From Sinisalibacter lacisalsi (GTDB lineage: Bacteria; Pseudomonadota; Alphaproteobacteria; Rhodobacterales; Rhodobacteraceae): DNA of 64,000 nt. Below, in pieces: positions 18,244-29,655 of this stretch. The translations under genes and the position numbers were made by a program. The stretch is taken from positions 352,941 to 416,940 of the forward strand of contig NZ_BMGI01000004.1 of NCBI RefSeq assembly GCF_014640115.1. Direction: 5' to 3'. Within the stretch, counting starts at the first letter, position 1. Each line of letters begins with the position of its first letter. The notes under the pieces are model-generated. The model did not search any database and was not told the DNA's origin. It was given only the letters and a program-made list of their open reading frames with translations.

Positions 18244-18283
18244 GCGTGCTGTTCCCACATTCTCGTTTTCTCGATGGTTGTTC

Positions 18284-19078
18284 TCACCGCCGCACCCCGG
18301 GGGCCTCGATTTCCAGGCCCGCTCCCCGTTCGGCGAGGAACAGTTCCAGGGCGACGAAGTCCTCCGACCCGCGGTCGAAGGGTTCTGCGCGAATGGATTT
18401 CATGCACCATTCGAACATCCTGTGGCGGGAGCCTGGCTCCCCCCAGGTCAGCCGGTAGATCGGGAAGGCATTCACATGCCCCTGGCTGATCACGTCTCCG
18501 CGCAGGCGCAGGCCCGCATTGTCGTCGTGGCATTGCGCGCAGGAGAGGTTGAGCTGGCCCCGGCGCGTCTCGTAAAGCGCCCGCCCGCGTTCGAGAACCG
18601 GCCGCGCTTGCGGCGTGATCTCGGGGCGCATCTCCATCCCGCGCGATTGCAGGGAGATCAGGGCCGTCAACGCGAGGATCTCGGGCGAGTCATAGGCCAG
18701 CGCCGGCGCCTGCATCCGGTCGGCCACTTCCGACTGGATCTGCAGGTCGAGATTGAGCACCCGTCCCGCCTCGGGGGCGAACAGCGGGTAACGCGCTGCA
18801 ACGCCGCGCATCGCCTCTTCCACCGGGCCGTGGCAATCGGCGCAGGACAGGCCTTCGGCGCCCATCGGCTGCTGCCAGAGCGCCAGCCCCTCCTCGACGA
18901 GAAAGAACCCCGGGTTGAGGAAATCGTCGTCCTGCAGGGCCTGGGTCGCGGGCTCCATGTAGGTGTAGCCGGAACGAAGCTCTTCGGCGTTGGCGGCGGG
19001 GGCGGCAAGGCAGCCGGCGGCCAGCGCCGCGAGAAGGCCGCGCCGCATCGGATCGGGCTGGGATGACCGGTGCTTCAT
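18284..19078 (-). CDS. soxA: sulfur-oxidation diheme cytochrome SoxA
   Basis: A 264-aa exported cytochrome, subunit of the SoxXA complex that attaches sulfur compounds to the carrier cysteine of SoxY. The signal (GLLAALAAGCLAAPAANA) is followed by two heme sites, CADCH and CAQCH, and the SoxA C-terminal block YRLTWGEPGSRHRMFEWC, whose final cysteine is the axial ligand and catalytic persulfide position of the family, then GLEIEAPGVRR. Diheme rather than monoheme type. The start overlaps the soxX stop (ATGA). Confidence 0.92.
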   Translation of the reverse strand: MKHRSSQPDPMRRGLLAALAAGCLAAPAANAEELRSGYTYMEPATQALQDDDFLNPGFFLVEEGLALWQQPMGAEGLSCADCHGPVEEAMRGVAARYPLFAPEAGRVLNLDLQIQSEVADRMQAPALAYDSPEILALTALISLQSRGMEMRPEITPQARPVLERGRALYETRRGQLNLSCAQCHDDNAGLRLRGDVISQGHVNAFPIYRLTWGEPGSRHRMFEWCMKSIRAEPFDRGSEDFVALELFLAERGAGLEIEAPGVRR

Positions 19079-19539
19079 TCGCCCCGCTCCTCGGTCAGCG
19101 TCAGCACGAAGGCGACGACATTCTCGACCTCCTGCGCGCTGTAGATCGTCTGCCCGCGACGGGCCTCGGCGACGTTAAGCAAGCCCTCGATCGAGAAATA
19201 CGGCGGCATCATCGTGTCGGGGTTCATGCGCCGGGCATCGACGATCCGCGCCCTGATCTCGCCCTCGGTCAGGTGCGAGGCGATCCCGTCGAGCGGCGGT
19301 CCGATCTCGCCCTGGTCCTTTTCGTCGAGCCGCGCGATCTCGTGGCAGATCAGGCAGCTGACGCGCCCCATGTCGCGCACAAGCGCCTCGCCGCGCACCG
19401 GATCGCCCGGCCTGTCGGTCAGCGGGGGCAGGGCTTCGGCACGGGCCACGCCGGCGCAAGCCGCAAGCAGGGCCGCCGCCATGGCAGCCTGCTGAAAGGG
19501 CAAGCCCTTTCCCGCCGTTCCTCGCGATCGCCGTTTCAC
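19075..19539 (-). CDS. soxX: sulfur-oxidation monoheme cytochrome SoxX
   Basis: About 154 aa from a GTG at 19539 that overlaps the soxF stop by four bases (GTGA); the open frame reaches 19575 but would run far into soxF. A signal region (QQAAMAAALLAACAGVARA) precedes one heme site (CLICHEI) and the distal methionine in NPDTMMPPYF, a SoxX hallmark. It forms the SoxXA heterodimer with the next gene product in the periplasm. Confidence 0.9.
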   Translation of the reverse strand: MKRRSRGTAGKGLPFQQAAMAAALLAACAGVARAEALPPLTDRPGDPVRGEALVRDMGRVSCLICHEIARLDEKDQGEIGPPLDGIASHLTEGEIRARIVDARRMNPDTMMPPYFSIEGLLNVAEARRGQTIYSAQEVENVVAFVLTLTEERGE

Positions 19540-20819
19540 GCCCCGAACAACTCCTGCGTGATGTTGGCATACCATCCCCGGGCATAATCGGCCTCGTCGC
19601 GGCGAAGCTGCGGCAGATCGCCGGCCTCGCTGGTGCCGCCGCTGTCGGGCAGGCTGGAGAGGCGATTGTTGCCGGTCTCGCTGCGGTAGACGCCGGCGAC
19701 GGAGATGCCGTATTCCGGGCCGACGAGGCTGTAGCAGGTGTTCATCAGGTAGGCCCGCTCCGGGGTGCGCTGCGCCAGCAGCGCCGCGACGGCATGGGCG
19801 CAGGCCTTGCCCTGGGTCGAGGCCGAAAATCCGCTCTTTGGCATGTCGCCGACGATCGCCGCGTCACCGATCACGTGGACATGCTCCGCCTCGCGCGATT
19901 CGAAGGTGAGGCCGTCGATCTCGCACCACAGCCCGGTGCCGGTAAGGCCCGCGTCCCTGACGATCGACGCCGCGCTCTGCGGCGGGATCAGGTTGATGAC
20001 GTCGGCCTCGAAGCTCTCGAAATAGGTCTCGATCCGCCGCGCGCCGGCGTCGATCGCGCTCAGCCCGCCGTGGTCCGAGAACGGCACGAAGCTGATCATG
20101 CCGGGATAGAGCGCCTCCCAGCCTTCCGTGAACAGGCTTTGCTTCGAAAACTGGTTCTTGCCGTCGACGATGAGCACCTTGGCGCTCGGGTTGTGCTGGC
20201 TGAGGTAATGCGCAACGAGGCTGGCCCGTTCGTAGGGCCCGGGCGGGCAGCGGAACGGGTTGTCGGGCGGCGCGATGATCACGGTTCCGCCTTCCGGCAT
20301 GGCCTGGATCTGGTCGCGCAGCATCAGGGTCTGCGCCCCGGCCTTCCACGCGTGGGGCAGGCTGGCCGCCATTCCGGGATTGCCGCCCGGAAGCGCGTCC
20401 CAGACGAAGTCGATCCCCGGCGACACGATGGCCCGGTCATAAGCCAGCCTGTCGCCCGATTGCAGCACGACCTCGCGGCGGTCGGGCGCCAGCGCGGCGG
20501 CGGGATCGACCCGAACCTCGACCCCCTCGGCCCTGAGCGCGTCATAGGAGAAGGTGATTTCCGAAATCTCGCGCAGCCCGGCGATCACCAGGTTGGAGAA
20601 GGGGCAGGTGCTGAACTCGGGGGCGTCGGTGACGAGCGTCACCCGGATGTCGGGCGCCACCCGGCGCAGGCTGCGCGCGGCCGAGGCGCCGCCGAACCCG
20701 CCGCCGATCACCACGACGTGTGCAGAGCCCTGCGCGAGCGCCGGCGCCGAGAGCAGCGGCGCGCTCAGGGCCGCGCCGGCGTAGCCGAGCGTTTGCCGGC
20801 GTGTGAGGCGCGCGCTCAT
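19536..20819 (-). CDS. soxF: SoxF/FccB-type flavoprotein (flavocytochrome c sulfide dehydrogenase subunit)
   Basis: A 427-aa Tat-exported flavoprotein (TRRQTLGYAGAALSAPLL). The FAD Rossmann motif is HVVVIGGGFGGASAARSL. The family's redox cysteines are seen in FSTCPFSNLVI and MNTCYSLVGPEYG, and the second FAD motif is HVIGDAAIVGDMPKSG. These enzymes oxidise sulfide, with electrons going to the c-type cytochrome partner encoded just upstream. The start overlaps the soxE stop by four bases. Length is normal for FccB. Confidence 0.92.
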   Translation of the reverse strand: MSARLTRRQTLGYAGAALSAPLLSAPALAQGSAHVVVIGGGFGGASAARSLRRVAPDIRVTLVTDAPEFSTCPFSNLVIAGLREISEITFSYDALRAEGVEVRVDPAAALAPDRREVVLQSGDRLAYDRAIVSPGIDFVWDALPGGNPGMAASLPHAWKAGAQTLMLRDQIQAMPEGGTVIIAPPDNPFRCPPGPYERASLVAHYLSQHNPSAKVLIVDGKNQFSKQSLFTEGWEALYPGMISFVPFSDHGGLSAIDAGARRIETYFESFEADVINLIPPQSAASIVRDAGLTGTGLWCEIDGLTFESREAEHVHVIGDAAIVGDMPKSGFSASTQGKACAHAVAALLAQRTPERAYLMNTCYSLVGPEYGISVAGVYRSETGNNRLSSLPDSGGTSEAGDLPQLRRDEADYARGWYANITQELFGA

Positions 20820-21151
20820 TGTTCCGGCCCCGTCAGCGCGGCGAAGTAGGCCGAGATCTCGACGATCTCCGCGTCCGACAGCGGCCCCACCAGCCGCCCC
20901 ATGATCGTGCCCTGCCGCGCGCCGTCGCGGTAGCCGCGAAGCGCCGCGTCGAGTTCGGCCACGTCCTGCCCGGCGATCGTGGGAATCGCGCCAAGGCTCA
21001 CGCCGCCCGGTCCGTGGCAGGAGGTGCAGGACTCGGCATTCACCGGGCGCGCCTCCTGGGCCGCCCCGGCACTGGCCAAGCCGAACGCGCACACTGCGCC
21101 CGCCGCGGCGACACCGCGGGCAATGCGCCTTGCATGATGAAAAATCATCAA
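20816..21151 (-). CDS. soxE: SoxE/FccA-like cytochrome c
   Basis: A 111-aa exported monoheme cytochrome with signal (VAAAGAVCAFGLASAGAAQ) and a CTSCH heme site in AESCTSCHGPGG; the distal methionine is probably in GTIMGRL. It is the electron-accepting partner of the following flavoprotein and the first gene of the minus-strand Sox-like operon. It is a single-heme version; many FccA proteins are diheme. Confidence 0.85.
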   Translation of the reverse strand: MMIFHHARRIARGVAAAGAVCAFGLASAGAAQEARPVNAESCTSCHGPGGVSLGAIPTIAGQDVAELDAALRGYRDGARQGTIMGRLVGPLSDAEIVEISAYFAALTGPEQ

Positions 21152-21297
21152 TCTCCTCCATCGCTTATCCTCAAGATGGCAGGGATCGGCATTGGGATAG
21201 TCAATCTAATAGATAGGAAAAGGCGTGCGGCGGATGTTTACGATGATCGCGTGGCGGGGCGTGCCTCTCGGCCACCCCGTCCTCGTGCGACCCGAAA

Positions 21298-22143
21298 ATG
21301 GAGTTCCCTGCTGTGACACGTCGTTCGCCCGGCCCCCCGATCCCGATTTCCGCCTCCCGCGCGCCATGGTCGCGCCGGTCGGTGCTTGGGGCGGGGCTCG
21401 CGCTGTGCGCGCTCCCGGCGCGCGCCGACGAGGCCGACATGCTGGCGGCGATCGCCAGGGACTTCGACGCCGAAGAGCTTCAGCCCGGCAGGATCGAGAT
21501 CACCATGCCGGAGTTTTCCGACTCGGGCCAATCGGTGCCGATGGACCTTTACGTGCCGGCCGACATGACACCGGAGGATCATCCGCGCGTGGTGAGGGTC
21601 TACGCCGCGCGCAACCCGCGCCCGCGGGTGATCGCGCTCTATTTCACCCCGGCCTGCGGCGAGGCCTGGGTCAGCACCCGCGTCCGGCTCGACTCGTTTC
21701 AGGACGTGGTCGCCGTGGCCGAGATGGCGGACGGCGAAACCTTTCGCGCGGTGCGCCGCGTCAACGTCACCTACGGTGCCTGCGAGGAGGCCGTGGCGAA
21801 CAACCAGTTCCCCCTCGGCTGGCAGCCGAAAATCAGGATCAGCACGCCGGACCAGGTCGCGCCGGGTGAGATCTTCACGGTGCGCACGATCATCAATCAC
21901 CCGATGGAAACCGGCCTGCGCTACAATTCCAGCGGCCTGCTTATCCCGGTGCGGATCGTCGAACGCTTTAGCTGCCGGATCGGCGGCGAGGAGGTTTTCG
22001 GCGCCAAGCTCGAACCCGCGATCGCCTCGAACCCCTATCTCGCGTTCAAACTGCGCCTCGACGAAAGCGCCGACCTCGAGTTCGAATGGCTCGACACCAC
22101 CGGCGAAGTCTACCGCCGCAGCGCCCGCGTCGAAGTGGGCTGA
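21298..22143 (+). CDS. SoxY-SoxZ fusion protein (sulfur carrier-like)
   Basis: A 281-aa exported protein joining both carrier subunits in one chain. After a Tat-like signal (RRSVLGAGLALCALPARA) comes a SoxY domain (residues about 45-165; VVRVYAARNPRPRVIALYFTP) ending in VNVTYGACEEA, and then a SoxZ domain (residues about 178-281; RTIINHPMETGLRYN, SGLLIPVRIVERFSC, SNPYLAFKL). Free SoxY ends in a GGCGG swinging arm; here the corresponding cysteine is in GAC and is internal. A related fusion family is known as SoxYZ-like carriers associated with quinoprotein dehydrogenases. Divergent from the soxE operon with 146 bases between. Confidence 0.85.
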   Translation: MEFPAVTRRSPGPPIPISASRAPWSRRSVLGAGLALCALPARADEADMLAAIARDFDAEELQPGRIEITMPEFSDSGQSVPMDLYVPADMTPEDHPRVVRVYAARNPRPRVIALYFTPACGEAWVSTRVRLDSFQDVVAVAEMADGETFRAVRRVNVTYGACEEAVANNQFPLGWQPKIRISTPDQVAPGEIFTVRTIINHPMETGLRYNSSGLLIPVRIVERFSCRIGGEEVFGAKLEPAIASNPYLAFKLRLDESADLEFEWLDTTGEVYRRSARVEVG

Positions 22144-22217
22144 GCGCCAGCGGGGGTTTGTGGCACGCTGGAATACGAGTTCACCCACGGCACCTGGCGC
22201 GGCGCCATCGCGCATGA

Positions 22218-22526
22218 TCACTCGGGAAATCCCGCCGGGGCTTTGGCTACGCCGAACGGATTCTGACCAATTGGCGGCGCAACCCGGCGGCGGTGGATGT
22301 CATTGCCGCGGATGAAAGCCTTTCCGACGTGTCTCGCCTCGCGGCCAACCTGGTCGATCTCGGGGTGATCGACGAGATCGAGGCGGAATACTTCGTCGCG
22401 GTCGTGGTGTCGGATCGCGACGAGGTCGCCGACGCGTTTGCGGTAGAGGGGGTGGATGGCCGTCTCTACGTCTCCCTGAGCGATTTGGCCGATGTGCCCT
22501 TCGAGGATCGCGAAGCGGCCCGGTGA
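22218..22526 (+). pseudogene. 3' remnant of a gene, unrecognised
   Basis: An open frame with strongly coding-like codon use but no start at its left end: the coding character begins near 22235 (FGYAERILTNWRRN) right after an in-frame stop at 22215, and the first possible start is a GTG at 22293 without a ribosome site. The product is acidic (SRLAANLVDLGVIDEIEAEY, SDRDEVADAFAVEGVDG). A second frame just upstream (YEFTHGTWRGAIAHDHSG) also looks coding, so a frameshifted or 5'-deleted gene is likely. The rest of 22144-22607 holds nothing recognisable. Confidence 0.35.
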
Positions 22527-22607
22527 TCGTTGCGGCTGGCCAATTCTTTCAGCGGCGCGCGCAGCACGACAGTTTGGCGCGCGATCAATCTTGTGACGCC
22601 ATGACGT

Positions 22608-23369
22608 TCAGGACGGAACGACGACCTTCGTTCCCCAGGACTGGCAGGCCGAGGCGAGTTCGGGCGGGAGGGGCTGGTCGGTGAAGAAGGTATGAATATC
22701 GGCAAGCGACGCGATGCGGGCAGGGGCGCTACGGGTCAACTTGCTCTGGTCGGCCACCAGGAAGGTCTTGCGCGACTGGCGCAGGATCGCCTGGCTTACG
22801 CTGACTTCCTGGATGTCGAAATCCAGCAGGTCGCCTTCACGGTCGAGCGCCGAACACCCGATCACCGCCAGGTCGAACTTGAACTGTTTGATGGTTTCGG
22901 TCGCGAGGTTTCCGATCAGGCCGCCATCGGCGCGGCGAAGCTGGCCGCCTGTCAGGATAACGTCGCACTTGGCGTTGCCCGCCAGAATGTTGGCAACATT
23001 CATGTTGTTGGTGACCACCATGAGGTTTTCATGGTGCATCAGTTCCACCGCGACCGCTTCGGTCGAGGTTCCGATGTTGAGAAACAGGGAAATGTTGTTC
23101 GGGATTTCCGCCGCACAGGCCCGCGCGATCGCGCGCTTGGCCTCCGATTTCAGCGACCGGCGCTCCTCGTAACCGATGTTGGCCGTGCCCGAGCGCAGAA
23201 CCGCCCCGCCGTGCACGCGTTCCAGCCGGCCGGCCTCGGCCAGGTCGGTGAGATCACGGCGAATGGTCTGCAGGGTCACGCCAAAATGTTCCGCGAGTCC
23301 CTCGACCGTCACTTTTCCTTCTCTGCGCGCGATCTCGAGAATTTCGGGGTGACGGAATGTTTGCGACAC
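22608..23369 (-). CDS. glpR: DeoR-family repressor, probably GlpR of the glycerol regulon
   Basis: About 253 aa from a GTG at 23369 (AAAGG ribosome site); the frame to 23456 is only an extension. A DeoR helix-turn-helix (GLAEHFGVTLQTIRRDLTDL, then RLERVHGGAVL, residues 20-60) precedes a sugar-phosphate isomerase-like sensor domain (NIGTSTEAVAVEL, VILTGGQLRRADGGLIG, FLVADQSKLTRSA). In this family the effector is a phosphorylated sugar or glycerol 3-phosphate. It is divergent from glpD, with repeated AACGAA boxes between, which supports the GlpR assignment. Confidence 0.88.
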   Translation of the reverse strand: MSQTFRHPEILEIARREGKVTVEGLAEHFGVTLQTIRRDLTDLAEAGRLERVHGGAVLRSGTANIGYEERRSLKSEAKRAIARACAAEIPNNISLFLNIGTSTEAVAVELMHHENLMVVTNNMNVANILAGNAKCDVILTGGQLRRADGGLIGNLATETIKQFKFDLAVIGCSALDREGDLLDFDIQEVSVSQAILRQSRKTFLVADQSKLTRSAPARIASLADIHTFFTDQPLPPELASACQSWGTKVVVPS

Positions 23370-23540
23370 TTTCAGCCTTTCAAATTTGCCCGCACTGGCG
23401 AACTGACCGGGGACGTTCGAATGAGAAGAGATTCGCCAGAAACGAACAAAAAGCAATCAAAAACTCCCATCCGCGTAGGGACCTGTGCGGAAACACTTGG
23501 AAAATCACGGATTCGACGCCGGTCGCTGTCCAAAAATTCA

Positions 23541-23560
23541 AAAACGAATACAAACGAAAA
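23541..23560. promoter_or_regulatory. AAACGAA direct repeats, probable GlpR operator in the glpR-glpD intergenic region
   Basis: Two copies of AAACGAA begin exactly 10 bases apart (23542 and 23552), one helical turn, about 70-85 bases before the glpD start. A third copy (AAACGAACAAAAAG) lies at 23440. The whole interval 23436-23565 is AT-rich compared with the surrounding genes. DeoR-family repressors bind such phased repeats. Confidence 0.5.
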
Positions 23561-23626
23561 AAATTCTTGCGCGACCTGGCATTGATTGCCATAAATCCGG
23601 GATCGACGCGCTTGGAGGAGATTTGC

Positions 23627-25225
23627 GTGGAGCATTCCGCAGACACGGCACCCCTGGATCTGTTCGTTATCGGCGGCGGCATCAATGGATGCGGCGTCGC
23701 CCGGGATGCGGCAGGGCGCGGGCTCTCGGTTGCGCTCGCCGAGATGAACGATCTGGCCTCGGCCACCTCGTCGGCCTCGACCAAGCTGTTTCACGGCGGA
23801 TTGCGCTACCTCGAATATTTCGAGTTCCGCCTTGTGCGCGAGGCGTTGATCGAGCGAGAAACCTTGCTTCGGGCGATGCCGCATATCAGCTGGCCGATGC
23901 GGTTTATCCTTCCCTATCATAAAGATATGCGCTTCGAGTCGGATACGCCGACGTCGCGACTTTTGGGTCTTTTCATGCCCTGGATGAAGGGGCGCAGGCC
24001 GGCCTGGCTGATCCGGTTAGGGCTGTTCATGTATGACCGGCTGGGCGGCCGCAAGATTCTCCCGGGCACGACGACGCTTGATCTGAGGGGCTCGGCAGAA
24101 GGCGCGCCGCTGCAGGATCGCTTTGCCAAGGCCTATGAATATTCCGATTGCTGGATCGAGGATTCGCGGCTTGTGGTGCTCAATGCCCGTGATGCCGAAG
24201 CGCGCGGCGCGCGGATCATGACCCGCACCAAGGTGATCAGCGCCAGCTGCCAGGACGGGCTTTGGCGCGTCGAAACGCGCAATACCGAAACCGGCGAGGT
24301 CAAGACCCATACCGCGCGGATGCTGGTCAACGCAGGCGGTCCCTGGGTGGGCGACATCATCCAGACCAAGGTGCGGCTGAACTCGCGCGAGGGCGTGCGG
24401 CTGGTGCGCGGCAGCCATATCGTGACCCGCAGGCTCTACGATCACGACAAGTGCTATTTCTTCCAGGGGACCGACGGGCGGATCATCTTCGCCATTCCCT
24501 ACGAGACCGATTTCACCCTGTTCGGCACGACCGATGCCGAGCACGACGACCCGTCCACGGAGCCCGAATGCACGCCCGAGGAGCAGGAGTACCTGCTGGC
24601 GTTCGCCAACCAGTATTTCAAGCAGCAGCTGACCCGCGACGACATCGTCTGGACCTATTCCGGCGTGCGTCCGCTCTACGATGACGGGGCCAGCAGCGCC
24701 ACGGCGGCTACGCGGGACTATACTCTCAAGGTGGATACCAGCGCGGGCGCGCCTGTGTTGAACATTTTTGGCGGCAAGATCACGACCTACCGCCGCCTCG
24801 CCGAGGGCGCGATGGACAAGGTGGGAAACCACCTGCGGCTGTCGAAAGGCAAGTGGACCGCCGGCGTGCCCCTGCCGGGGGGCGATTTCCCGGTGGACGG
24901 GGCGCCGCGCCTGGTGGCCGATCTGAAAGCCCGCTACCCGTTCCTGACGGATTTCTGGGCGCAGCGGCTGGTGCGTGCATACGGAACCCAGGCCGCCGGC
25001 ATTCTGGGGGATGCCGAAAAGGCGGAAGACCTCGGCCGCGATTTTGGAGCGACCCTGACCGAAGCCGAGGTCTGTTGGCTCATGGCCAACGAATACGCAC
25101 GCACCGCCGAGGACGTGATCTGGCGCCGCAACAAACTGGGGCTGCGGCTGGATGCCGAACAAGTCCGCGAACTTGACGTCTGGATGGCTCGACGTCGCCA
25201 ATCCAAGACCGAAGCGGCGGAATAG
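23627..25225 (+). CDS. glpD: glycerol-3-phosphate dehydrogenase (aerobic, FAD)
   Basis: About 532 aa from a GTG at 23627 preceded by GGAGGAG; the open frame runs back to 23357 through the promoter. GlpD is a peripheral membrane flavoenzyme oxidising glycerol 3-phosphate to dihydroxyacetone phosphate and reducing quinone. FAD motif DLFVIGGGINGCGVARDAAG, then SSASTKLFHGGLRYLE, and substrate-site blocks RLVRGSHIV, IFAIPYETDFTLFGTTD and NIFGGKITTYRRLAE. It is the first gene of the long glycerol operon, with glpS starting 13 bases after its stop. Confidence 0.95.
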   Translation: MEHSADTAPLDLFVIGGGINGCGVARDAAGRGLSVALAEMNDLASATSSASTKLFHGGLRYLEYFEFRLVREALIERETLLRAMPHISWPMRFILPYHKDMRFESDTPTSRLLGLFMPWMKGRRPAWLIRLGLFMYDRLGGRKILPGTTTLDLRGSAEGAPLQDRFAKAYEYSDCWIEDSRLVVLNARDAEARGARIMTRTKVISASCQDGLWRVETRNTETGEVKTHTARMLVNAGGPWVGDIIQTKVRLNSREGVRLVRGSHIVTRRLYDHDKCYFFQGTDGRIIFAIPYETDFTLFGTTDAEHDDPSTEPECTPEEQEYLLAFANQYFKQQLTRDDIVWTYSGVRPLYDDGASSATAATRDYTLKVDTSAGAPVLNIFGGKITTYRRLAEGAMDKVGNHLRLSKGKWTAGVPLPGGDFPVDGAPRLVADLKARYPFLTDFWAQRLVRAYGTQAAGILGDAEKAEDLGRDFGATLTEAEVCWLMANEYARTAEDVIWRRNKLGLRLDAEQVRELDVWMARRRQSKTEAAE

Positions 25226-25238
25226 GGAGGAGAACCTG

Positions 25239-26327
25239 ATGACGCTGGAATTGAAAGGCGTTTCAAAGGTGGTAGAGGGGCAGACCCACATCCACCCCAC
25301 TGACCTGTCGTTGGAAAACGGCACGATGAACGTGCTGCTCGGGCCGACACTTTCGGGCAAGACGTCGCTGATGCGCCTGATGGCCGGGCTGGACGTTCCG
25401 GCGACCGGCAAGGTCTTCTGGAACGGCGAGGATGTCACCGGTCAGCGCGTGCAGGACCGCAAGGTCGCGATGGTCTACCAGCAGTTCATCAATTACCCGT
25501 TGATGAGCGTTTATGACAACATCGCCTCGCCGATGCGGCTGATGGGGGTCAACAAGGCCGAGATCGACCGCCGGGTGCGTGAGGCCGCCGAGCTGATGAA
25601 GCTGACGCCGATGCTGGAGCGCAAGCCGCTGGAACTGTCCGGCGGCCAGCAGCAGCGCTGTGCGCTGGCCCGCGCGCTGGTCAAGAATGCCGGGTTGGTC
25701 CTGCTGGACGAACCGCTGGCCAACCTCGATTACAAGCTGCGCGAAGAGCTGCGGATCGAGATCCCGAAGATCTTCGAGGCCTCCGGTTCGATTTTCGTCT
25801 ACGCGACGACCGAGCCGGAAGAGGCCCTGCTGCTGGGCGGCAATGTCGCGACCCTCTGGGAAGGCCGCATCACCCAGTTCGGCTCGACTCCGTCGGTCTA
25901 CCGCCAGCCCGTGGATGCCACCACGGCGCGGGTGTTCAGCGATCCGCCGATGAACTTCCTGCAGATCTCAAAGACCGGCAACCGGATCATGTTCGGCGAC
26001 GGCCAGAGCGCCGACGCAACGGGCAAACTGGCCGAGTTGGCCGATGGCCGCTACACCGCAGGATTCCGCCCGAACCACCTGGAGATCGGGCAGCACGCCG
26101 CCGATGCGATGGAGTTCAAGGCAACGCTCAGCGTGACCGAGCTGACCGGGTCGGAAACCTTTATCCACCTCGATCACCACGGCGAGCGCTGGGTCGGTCT
26201 GATCCACGGCGTGCACGAGCTCGCCCTGGGCGAGGAACTGAGCGTCTGGCTGGACCCGCGCCATGCCTACATTTTCGGTGAAGACGGCAAGCTCGTTGCG
26301 CCCGCCGCCTATGCGCTTGCGGCCTGA
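25239..26327 (+). CDS. glpS: glycerol ABC importer ATP-binding protein GlpS
   Basis: A 362-aa cytoplasmic ATPase of the carbohydrate importer (CUT1, MalK-like) family with a C-terminal TOBE/OB regulatory domain (residues about 245-360). Walker A GPTLSGKT (35-42), intact signature LSGGQ (133-137) and Walker B LVLLDE (153-158). The switch-loop histidine is replaced: VYATTEPEEA has threonine (residue 191) where the family has histidine. GGGAGG precedes the ATG at 25239. It pairs with GlpT, whose defects are complementary. Confidence 0.93.
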   Translation: MTLELKGVSKVVEGQTHIHPTDLSLENGTMNVLLGPTLSGKTSLMRLMAGLDVPATGKVFWNGEDVTGQRVQDRKVAMVYQQFINYPLMSVYDNIASPMRLMGVNKAEIDRRVREAAELMKLTPMLERKPLELSGGQQQRCALARALVKNAGLVLLDEPLANLDYKLREELRIEIPKIFEASGSIFVYATTEPEEALLLGGNVATLWEGRITQFGSTPSVYRQPVDATTARVFSDPPMNFLQISKTGNRIMFGDGQSADATGKLAELADGRYTAGFRPNHLEIGQHAADAMEFKATLSVTELTGSETFIHLDHHGERWVGLIHGVHELALGEELSVWLDPRHAYIFGEDGKLVAPAAYALAA

Positions 26328-26338
26328 GGGAGGACAAG

Positions 26339-27414
<1,076 letters not shown>

Positions 27415-27415
<1 letters not shown>

Positions 27416-27548
27416 TGTCGGGCCGTCCGGGATTGGCACGGCCACGCAATACGGAAACTCAGATCCGAGTCATGGATGGATTTGCGATTACGGCATCCGC
27501 ACACACCGCGCACCATTGCGCGCAATCGTTCGGGGAGGGGGCGAAATA

Positions 27549-27549
<1 letters not shown>
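27415..27549 (+). CDS. possible 44-aa coupled small ORF between glpT and glpP
   Basis: The ATG shares its first base with the glpT stop (TGATG), and its TAA shares its last base with the glpP ATG (TAATG), so the frame fills the 133-base gap exactly. The peptide (SGRPGLARPRNTETQI, then GFAITASAHTAHHCAQ) has no recognisable domain. It might be a translated linker that couples glpT to glpP translation, or chance. The glpP ribosome site GGGGAGGGGG lies inside it. Confidence 0.3.
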
Positions 27550-28418
<869 letters not shown>

Positions 28419-28421
28419 GCC

Positions 28422-29273
<852 letters not shown>

Positions 29274-29285
29274 GGAGGAAGACCC

Positions 29286-29561
29286 ATGGAATGGATGGCA
29301 TGGACCTGGCCGACCGCGACTTTCTTCATGGTCATCGCCGCGCTGCTGATCACCTTTTCGATCCTCGCGATCAAGTTTCCGGAAGCGCCGCGTGTCGGCG
29401 TCCTGCGGATCGAGACGACGCGCGGCGATCGGCTGTTCATCACGCTTCTCGGAAGCGCCTTCATCAACCTCGCCTGGCTGGGTCTCGTCGGACCCGACAA
29501 CCAGCCCTGGGCGTTGGCGGTGTGCCTCGTCTGGGCCGCAGCGGTGTTCCGCTGGGTCTAG
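29286..29561 (+). CDS. small membrane protein of the glycerol importer locus (DUF2160)
   Basis: A 91-aa protein with three hydrophobic segments (TFFMVIAALLITFSILAI, LFITLLGSAFINLAWLGLV, PWALAVCLVWAAAVF) and a tight turn with RIETTRGDRL. It matches the DUF2160 family, which is found with glpSTPQV-type importers, between the permease and receptor genes. Its role in the transporter is not established. AGGAGG precedes the ATG. Confidence 0.88.
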   Translation: MEWMAWTWPTATFFMVIAALLITFSILAIKFPEAPRVGVLRIETTRGDRLFITLLGSAFINLAWLGLVGPDNQPWALAVCLVWAAAVFRWV

Positions 29562-29655
29562 GCGAGTCAAAACGGCGATGCCCCCTTCCACGGCCTGAGA
29601 AACCGGAATGGGGGCACCGCCTATCGAAAACCAAGTTCGACAAGAGGAGGATCTA

